A stretch of 64,000 nt of DNA from Perognathus longimembris pacificus (taxonomy: Eukaryota > Chordata > Mammalia > Rodentia > Heteromyidae): the NCBI RefSeq assembly GCF_023159225.1, contig NC_063188.1, forward strand, positions 32,853,979-32,917,978, given 5' to 3'. Each line of letters opens with the position of its first letter. The stretch's first letter is position 1. Below are positions 58,466 through 64,000 of the stretch, piece after piece. A model generated the notes under the pieces. It was not told the origin of the DNA. It saw nothing but the letters and a program-made list of their open reading frames with translations, and ran no database searches. A program made the position numbers and the translations under genes.

Positions 58466-60240
58466 TTTTTGATCAGAATATTACATGAAGTACTATTAGA
58501 AACAGGCATGATGTAGCTTAATTAATCATTAGTTTCTTCCAATCATGAAACTCAGAATGACGTCTTGCAAGTAAAAATAAACATGATTAATATGTCATTT
58601 CCTATTCTCTTTCTGAAAAGAAGAGCAAGAATGACAAAATTTACAACTGTTTTGGAGCTAACAGATATTCTAATTTTCATTGGTAGTCCATATCTGAGTC
58701 ATGCATTAAATCACTGTTAAAGGTCATTGTGACTTCTCTGAACAGGCATTTGTATTATTAACTAAAAAACTGCTAAAATCAAATTCCCTGTGTTACTCTT
58801 TCACAGGAAAATATCTGTCACTAAACAAGAGGCCAGTATAAGCCAAATGACAGTGATGAATGCAGCATAAACATTTCTTGTTAGAAGCTTTTAATGATGC
58901 AATTTCTTTACATTGTCAAATTTGTTCCAAACTTTAGTTTCATATTGGCTGTTTCCAACACTTATAAATTGCAATGTATGTCAAGACCATTTCAGGGTAA
59001 AATAGAAAAGGAGAGCTAGAAAATATATCTACAAGATGGCTTCAGGGTGGGAAACGCATTTGTTTCTGAAGCCAGAATATAAGTTTAAAATCACAGGCTG
59101 GCAGTCAGACAAGCCAGTGACAGCCTTTTCATTACAGCTTGGCTAAATTGTGTACTCTTGTTATTGCAGTTATTGTTGCCTCTACACCTACAGTTGTAAA
59201 CCAAACAACACAAGAACAATTAAATTTTTTTCTGCTACAAACCACACTTGATAATCATCTTCTAATTTGCATTTAGCCTCAAGTATTCCAATCAAACAAA
59301 TTTCACCTATGCCAAAATATCTGGCAGCATTTAAATTAGTATTGCAGGACTCCCCCCCGTCTACCTTTAGTTCCTTTCTCATGAACTTTGATTAGTGATC
59401 CTGTCTCTGGAAATCCTGAGAGGTTTGCCTCCAATTTGAGGGCAGCCCAGCAAATAAAATCAATTCATTTTTACATGGGAAAAATTCCCTACCATGGGAT
59501 GTTAGAGGATTAAGGGAGATAAAGTATGCAAAGTTCCAGGAGCACAGTGGTGCTCTATAATTGATACTTGTGTACCTTCGTAAGAAATCCATTTGTCTCT
59601 GGGTAGACAGTAAGGCAACAGGAAAAAGTACTGCTGCCTAATAGAACTTTCTGCCTTAGTGGAAATGTCCCATGTTTCTGCTTTCCAATCAAGTTGCCAC
59701 TAGCCACACATGGTTACTGAACACTTATTCCCAGTATGAATGAAGAAGTGAATTTATTCAATTCCTCTCCTCCTCCTATGCATGCACCACCACACCCATC
59801 TTAGGGACTTGATTTCAAATGCAATTTTCTTTTAATTTATCAATTTAAATTCAAACATAAATAAATGGCCACATGTGACATTACAGCCCCAAGGAGACTT
59901 GTTTTCCTTGTTGAAATAGTTTCGAACTAGCTACTCTTAAATCTTTGTGAGTCCCTTTGAAACCTGGGGAAACTTTTGAAAAATATTTCTGTAATATCTT
60001 TTGCCTTTCCAAAGCGTATGCTTGTATGGTTTCTAGTTTATTCACAGACATGTTTTACCATCTCAAGAAGAAACTATATCTTTTGTCAAATCTATGGTCA
60101 TAAAGATCCACCCGTTTATTCTCCTAAGATTTTTATAGTTTTTGCTGTTATGAGTAGATTTCTGAGTTAATTACTGCATATAGTATAATCTAGGCATTCA
60201 ATTCAAACAATATTAATTGTAAAGACTACTTTTCCTCGCT
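58466..60240. other. 1.8 kb repeat-free DNA, candidate conserved non-coding block
   Basis: No repeat or open frame of note, in contrast to everything around it. About 58700-59380 is rich in TAAT/ATTA words and has 'atttgcat' (octamer/POU-type) near 59267. No conservation data are available to me, so the idea is inference only. Confidence 0.3.
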
Positions 60241-61140
60241 GAATGGTCTTGGAACCCTTGCCAAAATAAATTGACTATAACTGTGTGGGTTTCTGGATCC
60301 TTATTCTATTCCATCGATCTATATTTCTAGCTTTTTGCATGCATATGACTGATGTGACTAACAACACTTTGTAGCAAGTTTTGAAATTTGCAAATGTGAA
60401 TCCTCATGCTTTATTCTTCTTTATATGATAAGTTTTGAGGTTTTATATCCCTTGCTAGAATTTTGAGTCACCTTCTTGGTTTATACAAAGAGTTTTCCTA
60501 GGCTTCGGAAAGAAATTGTGTTGAATCAGTGGAGCGTTTCCTCATTTAGACCTCATGCATCCCCATTTTATTAGATTTTGTATAATGATGCTGAATTTTT
60601 TTCCAATAATACTTTGTCGATTTTAGGGTATAGGTTTTTACTTTACTTTTGTTAATTTTATTCTAAATTATATTATTAGATTTCATACCACTGCAAAGTA
60701 GTTTGTTAATTTCATTCTGCATGACTCACTGAAAAATATAAAAATGCAATTGATTTTTGTTTAATAATGTGGCATCATGAAACATGACTAATTAATTTAT
60801 TACTTCTAATAGATTTTAGTGGCATATTTAGGATTTTCTATAGAATTCTCTAAAGATTTTCTACGGAAAATTTAGTTGTCTGAAAAGAGACAACCTGAAT
60901 GGCATTTAAAATTTATTTTTCTTGCCTAATTGCTCTGGCTAAAGCCTCTAGTATAATGTTTCTGTAAGTGGTAAATATGAACATTCTTGTGTTTCTCCTC
61001 TTCTTAGGGAGAATTAGTTCAATTTCTTACCACCAAGTACAATTATTGTGATATTCCATAATGGGCTTATCCTGCTGAAGAATTTTCCATCCATTAAATA
61101 ACAGATATTTAAGAGATAAAAGCTTTTATCCTCCTCCTAA
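60241..61140 (-). pseudogene. Antisense old L1 ORF2 relic
   Basis: 'actgtgtgggtttctggatc', 'tctattccatcgatctatat', 'cttgcctaattgctctggct' follow antisense order through ORF2. No frame survives. Confidence 0.7.
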
Positions 61141-61293
61141 AAACAATAGATGACTATCAACACAACAGAGAAATCACTTGTGACTCATACTGCACAGACT
61201 TTATTTCAAAATTTCCATGGATTTTTCTTGAATGAATTTTTCTTCTTTTTAATATTTATCCTTTCCATTTCCAGAGGTTGTAATTACCTGTTG

Positions 61294-61297
<4 letters not shown>

Positions 61298-61342
<45 letters not shown>
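61298..61342. repeat. (CA)n microsatellite
   Basis: About 22 CA units. Confidence 0.95.
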
Positions 61343-61343
<1 letters not shown>

Positions 61344-61630
61344 TCATACACATACATGTTACCGTTTAATTAGTGAGAGGGTTAGTGAGGTTACATATGC
61401 TGTCATGCTTCTCTTAAGATCTCTTCAAGCACATAAATTTAGAGATGTAAGATTTCAAAGAAAACTAATTATACTGAATATACATTAGAATAGCTTACAA
61501 ACATCCTGTAACACATTAATATTTCTGTATTAATGTACTAAATGATAAGACATAATGACCGATCTACTAAATGTCATAATTTCAAAATAGTAATGAATAT
61601 AAACTATACAAAAAAAATCTGTAAAACCTA

Positions 61631-61710
61631 AGGCTAGGAGTGTATCTCAAATATTCACACCCTTTCCTAGCAAGGTTCCAACTCAAATCCCAGTACCACA
61701 AAAACAGACC
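61631..61710 (+). mobile_element. Diverged ID-type SINE
   Basis: 'ggctaggagtgtatctcaaa' start and 'caactcaaatcccagtacca' box B region with a short A-rich tail. Confidence 0.55.
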
Positions 61711-61817
61711 TATAAAATGAAATCTGGATTTATCTGGATATGATTCACATAATTTCTAAATCTCTGATACTTTCTTTAACCTCCATTTGTTCTTCACTTA
61801 AACAACTAAAATAAAAT

Positions 61818-61949
61818 AATTGTCTCCAATTAACTACCAAAACTCAGAAATGGAGATAATGGCTCAAGTGGTAGTATGCCAGTCGAGTGAAAAGGGTAAG
61901 GGACAGCACACAGGTGGTGATTCCAAGCCCCAGTACTGGTAACAAGAAG
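61818..61949 (+). mobile_element. 5'-truncated B1-dID SINE, seed of a microsatellite
   Basis: Starts within the B1 3' part ('gtctccaattaactaccaaa'), right monomer complete ('ggctcaagtggtagtatgcc'), then the A-rich tail passes without a break into the purine tract at 61950. Confidence 0.75.
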
Positions 61950-62143
61950 AAAGAAATAAAAGGAATGAATGAAGAAAGAAAGAAAGAAAGAAACAAACAA
62001 ACAAAGAAAGAAACAAAGAAAGAAAGAAACAAAGAAACAAAGAAACAAAGAAAGAAAGAAACAAAGAAAGAGAGAGAAAGAAAGAAAGAAAGAAAGAGAA
62101 AGAAAGAAAGAAAGAAAGAAGGAAAGAAGGAAGGAAGGAAGGA

Positions 62144-62218
<75 letters not shown>

Positions 62219-62508
62219 GAAGGAGGAGGGAAAGAAAGGAGGGAAGGAGGGCGGGAGGGAGGGAAGGAAGGAGGGAGGGAGGGAAGATAGGAATACAGGA
62301 AGGAAGGAAGGAAGGAAGGAAGGAAGGAAGGAAGGGAAAGGAGGGAAGGAGGGAGGGAGGGAGGGAAGGAAGGAAGGAAGGAAGGAGGGAAGGAAGATAG
62401 GAAGACAGGAAGGAAGGAAGGAAGGAAGGAGGAAGGAAGGAAAAAAGGAAGGAAGGGAGGGAGGGAGGGAGGGAGGGAGGGAGGGAGGGAGGGAGGGAGG
62501 GAGGGAGG
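61950..62508. repeat. Purine tract (GAAA)n / (GGAA)n / (GGGA)n, ~560 bp
   Basis: More than 90 percent purine on the plus strand, in zones: (GAAA)n with AAAC variants to about 62220, (GGAA)n/(GGGA)n mixtures to 62450, and a pure (GGGA)n block of about 13 units at 62456-62508. It generates the 210-codon R/K/E frame on plus and the 227-codon F/L/S/P frame on minus, which are not genes. Confidence 0.95.
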
Positions 62509-62819
62509 TCCATTTCTGAATTTAGGTGGGTGGATGCTGGTTAGTTTATAATAAAGCTATACAAATTCATTACAACGATGACTGTGGTACACAAAGACCC
62601 ATCCCTACTCTTTGCCTATGACAGCCTCTTTCTATAATACAAATATTTGATCCTGTGCTGGTTGTACTATATTCAGAAGAGGAAGAAGGCTAAACTGAAT
62701 TATAATAGTTTAGTGCTCATTGGACCAAATACCCACTAGAAAGTTTTGTCTAATTGCCTTTATTGTAGTGGTCTTAATACATTTCTTAATCATCATCCAC
62801 CCACTAAAAATCACTTATG

Positions 62820-62822
<3 letters not shown>

Positions 62823-62871
<49 letters not shown>
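62823..62871. repeat. (CA)n microsatellite
   Basis: About 24 CA units. Confidence 0.95.
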
Positions 62872-62872
<1 letters not shown>

Positions 62873-64000
62873 CAAACCTAGGTTTTAAACCACTGAAATC
62901 AAACAAAACAAATATGAAGTGGATGTTATCATTATATTTCATTTTCCTTCTGGCCTCAATGCATTTGTTTTCTTTCACTAACTCAGTATATAGACTGGCT
63001 TTTGTCTCTGAATTCTACGGGGGTAGCATGAGAATAAAAGTCTTAGCACAAATTTCAGTAAAAGAAAATTCCATTTTCATAAACTAGGTGGAGATCACGT
63101 GAACTCAGTAGGTAGGAAGAGGGAGAGGACAGTTGCAGATTTCCACTTTCTTTTTGGATCAATTGAGCTTCTGAATCTGGCCAAATTGCAGAGTAATTCA
63201 ATTATATCTGTATTTCATAAGTTCTATGTTTTACACCAGAACACCAAGGTCACACTTTCAGGTATTCACAATGTTCATTACAGTAGAAAGATTTACTTAG
63301 ACAACTGCCCTGGGGGAATATAAACAATATCTCTTTAAAATAATCTAATGAATTTATTATTATCTCATTTAGGGCATTGTACTTGGCTAAATCTTTGGCA
63401 CTTAAAATAAGAGCAAAGGGGCATAAATCTGGGGGACATTTGGCTTAATGTAGTGTACTTTTGGTGCTCATGTTGTTTTACGTAACAAAGTTCAGATGTG
63501 CAGCTATATTATTATGACATCATAAGAAGTACACCATTTTGCACTCTGTTTCCTAGAAGCAGTAATTATTATCTCTGTTCTTCTCTTCCTCTGAGCTTTG
63601 GACTTCAGCTACCCTTCCAAGTAGTTGAAAACTGAAAGCTAGTCTTTTATATATAAAAGGAAAAAATGTTTCATCATTTTTGAGAATTAAGCATACCCTG
63701 TTTCTAATAAAGTCAATAAAACTGGATAATCGAATTGTCTCCCAAAAGAAATGTCCTTAGCACCCTCTTTACACGTCTACCATTACCTTGGTAATTTAGG
63801 CAAAAAGCCTCTGCTTTTACAAGAATTGCCTTGGATTGTTATGTGGTTGTTTTCAGCCTGAATTGTCTAGATTGATATAGTATGGGTCCACGGAAGAAAA
63901 GCAGGCTGCCTTCAAATAGATGTGGGAGTGGGATTTTATGCATTAGGTACATGTCATTCATCACTGCTGCCTTTGATGTCTGCAAAGAACACTTTTTTAT
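62872..64000. other. Unique sequence to the window edge
   Basis: No repeat or gene recognised; short open frames at 62746-63087 and 63099-63323 have no motif. Confidence 0.45.

Noticed and set aside
61830..62519. Open frames of 210 and 227 codons (the longest in the window)
   Set aside because: Both are translations of the GAAA/GGAA/GGGA purine tract and its complement; composition is only K/R/E/G or L/S/P/F and reflects the repeat.
1..64000. CRISPR arrays, operons, phage or integron-like structures
   Set aside because: The sequence is mammalian; the only regular repeats are microsatellites and dispersed retroelements.

Overview
The window reads as an AT-rich, gene-poor stretch of a mammalian nuclear genome, either intergenic or the inside of a very long intron. 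I find no intact protein-coding gene, no tRNA, rRNA or snRNA gene and no CRISPR-like array. Nearly every open frame is explained by a microsatellite, an L1 or SINE fragment, or chance. The likely source is a rodent, most probably a geomyoid (kangaroo rat, pocket mouse or pocket gopher). The two dominant SINE families are a dimer of an ID-like (tRNA-Ala-type) left half plus a right half that matches what is known of IDL-Geo, and a dimer of a B1 (7SL-type) left half plus an ID-derived right half (B1-dID type). Plain B1, plain ID, lineage-specific L1 3' ends, MaLR LTRs, MIR and Tigger relics complete the picture. The species call is inference from family structure; I ran no search.

Layout. 1-2.4 kb: an old MaLR provirus on the minus strand, cut by a 261-bp L1 stub. 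2.4-7.3 kb: mostly unique sequence with one IDL-Geo copy, a (TCC)n tract and MIR relics. 7.3-9.85 kb: a Tigger transposase relic, an old B1 dimer, an L1 with clear target-site duplications (TSDs) and a second Tigger/MER2-like element. 9.99-11.74 kb: a 5'-inverted L1 between 10-bp TSDs. 11.7-15 kb: unique sequence, an MLT1-like LTR and a MIR. 15.3-20.2 kb: the most notable locus, a complete-ended class II endogenous retrovirus-like element with two LTRs, a tRNA-Lys-type primer site, a polypurine tract, only a gag relic and a long non-viral-looking interior; it sits inside an L1 3' end and itself carries a probable solo LTR and a SINE. 20.4-36 kb: layered old L1 with many SINE insertions, two MaLR LTRs and one solo right-monomer SINE. 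36.8-37.7 kb: a processed retrocopy of an unidentified spliced mRNA (antisense, 16-bp TSDs), inserted in an antisense L1. 38-46 kb: L1 palimpsest and about 2.6 kb of unique sequence. 47.1-49.9 kb: a Tigger element split by an L1 and SINEs, with an inverted SINE pair. 50-58.5 kb: B1, ID, short L1 stubs, a CAG/CAA tract and a long degenerate purine-rich repeat. 58.5-60.2 kb: repeat-free DNA, a possible conserved non-coding block. 60.2-62.5 kb: antisense L1, then a 5'-truncated SINE whose tail has grown into a ~560-bp purine tract. 62.5-64 kb: unique.

No set of genes works together here. What is readable is a stratigraphy of retrotransposition, with 17 insertions dated relative to each other by TSDs or nesting. 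I see no convincing new biological system. The best leads are the defective ERV with its unexplained interior, the retrocopy, the shared monomer between the two SINE families, the 58-bp L1 stub and the repeat-free block near 58.5-59.4 kb.
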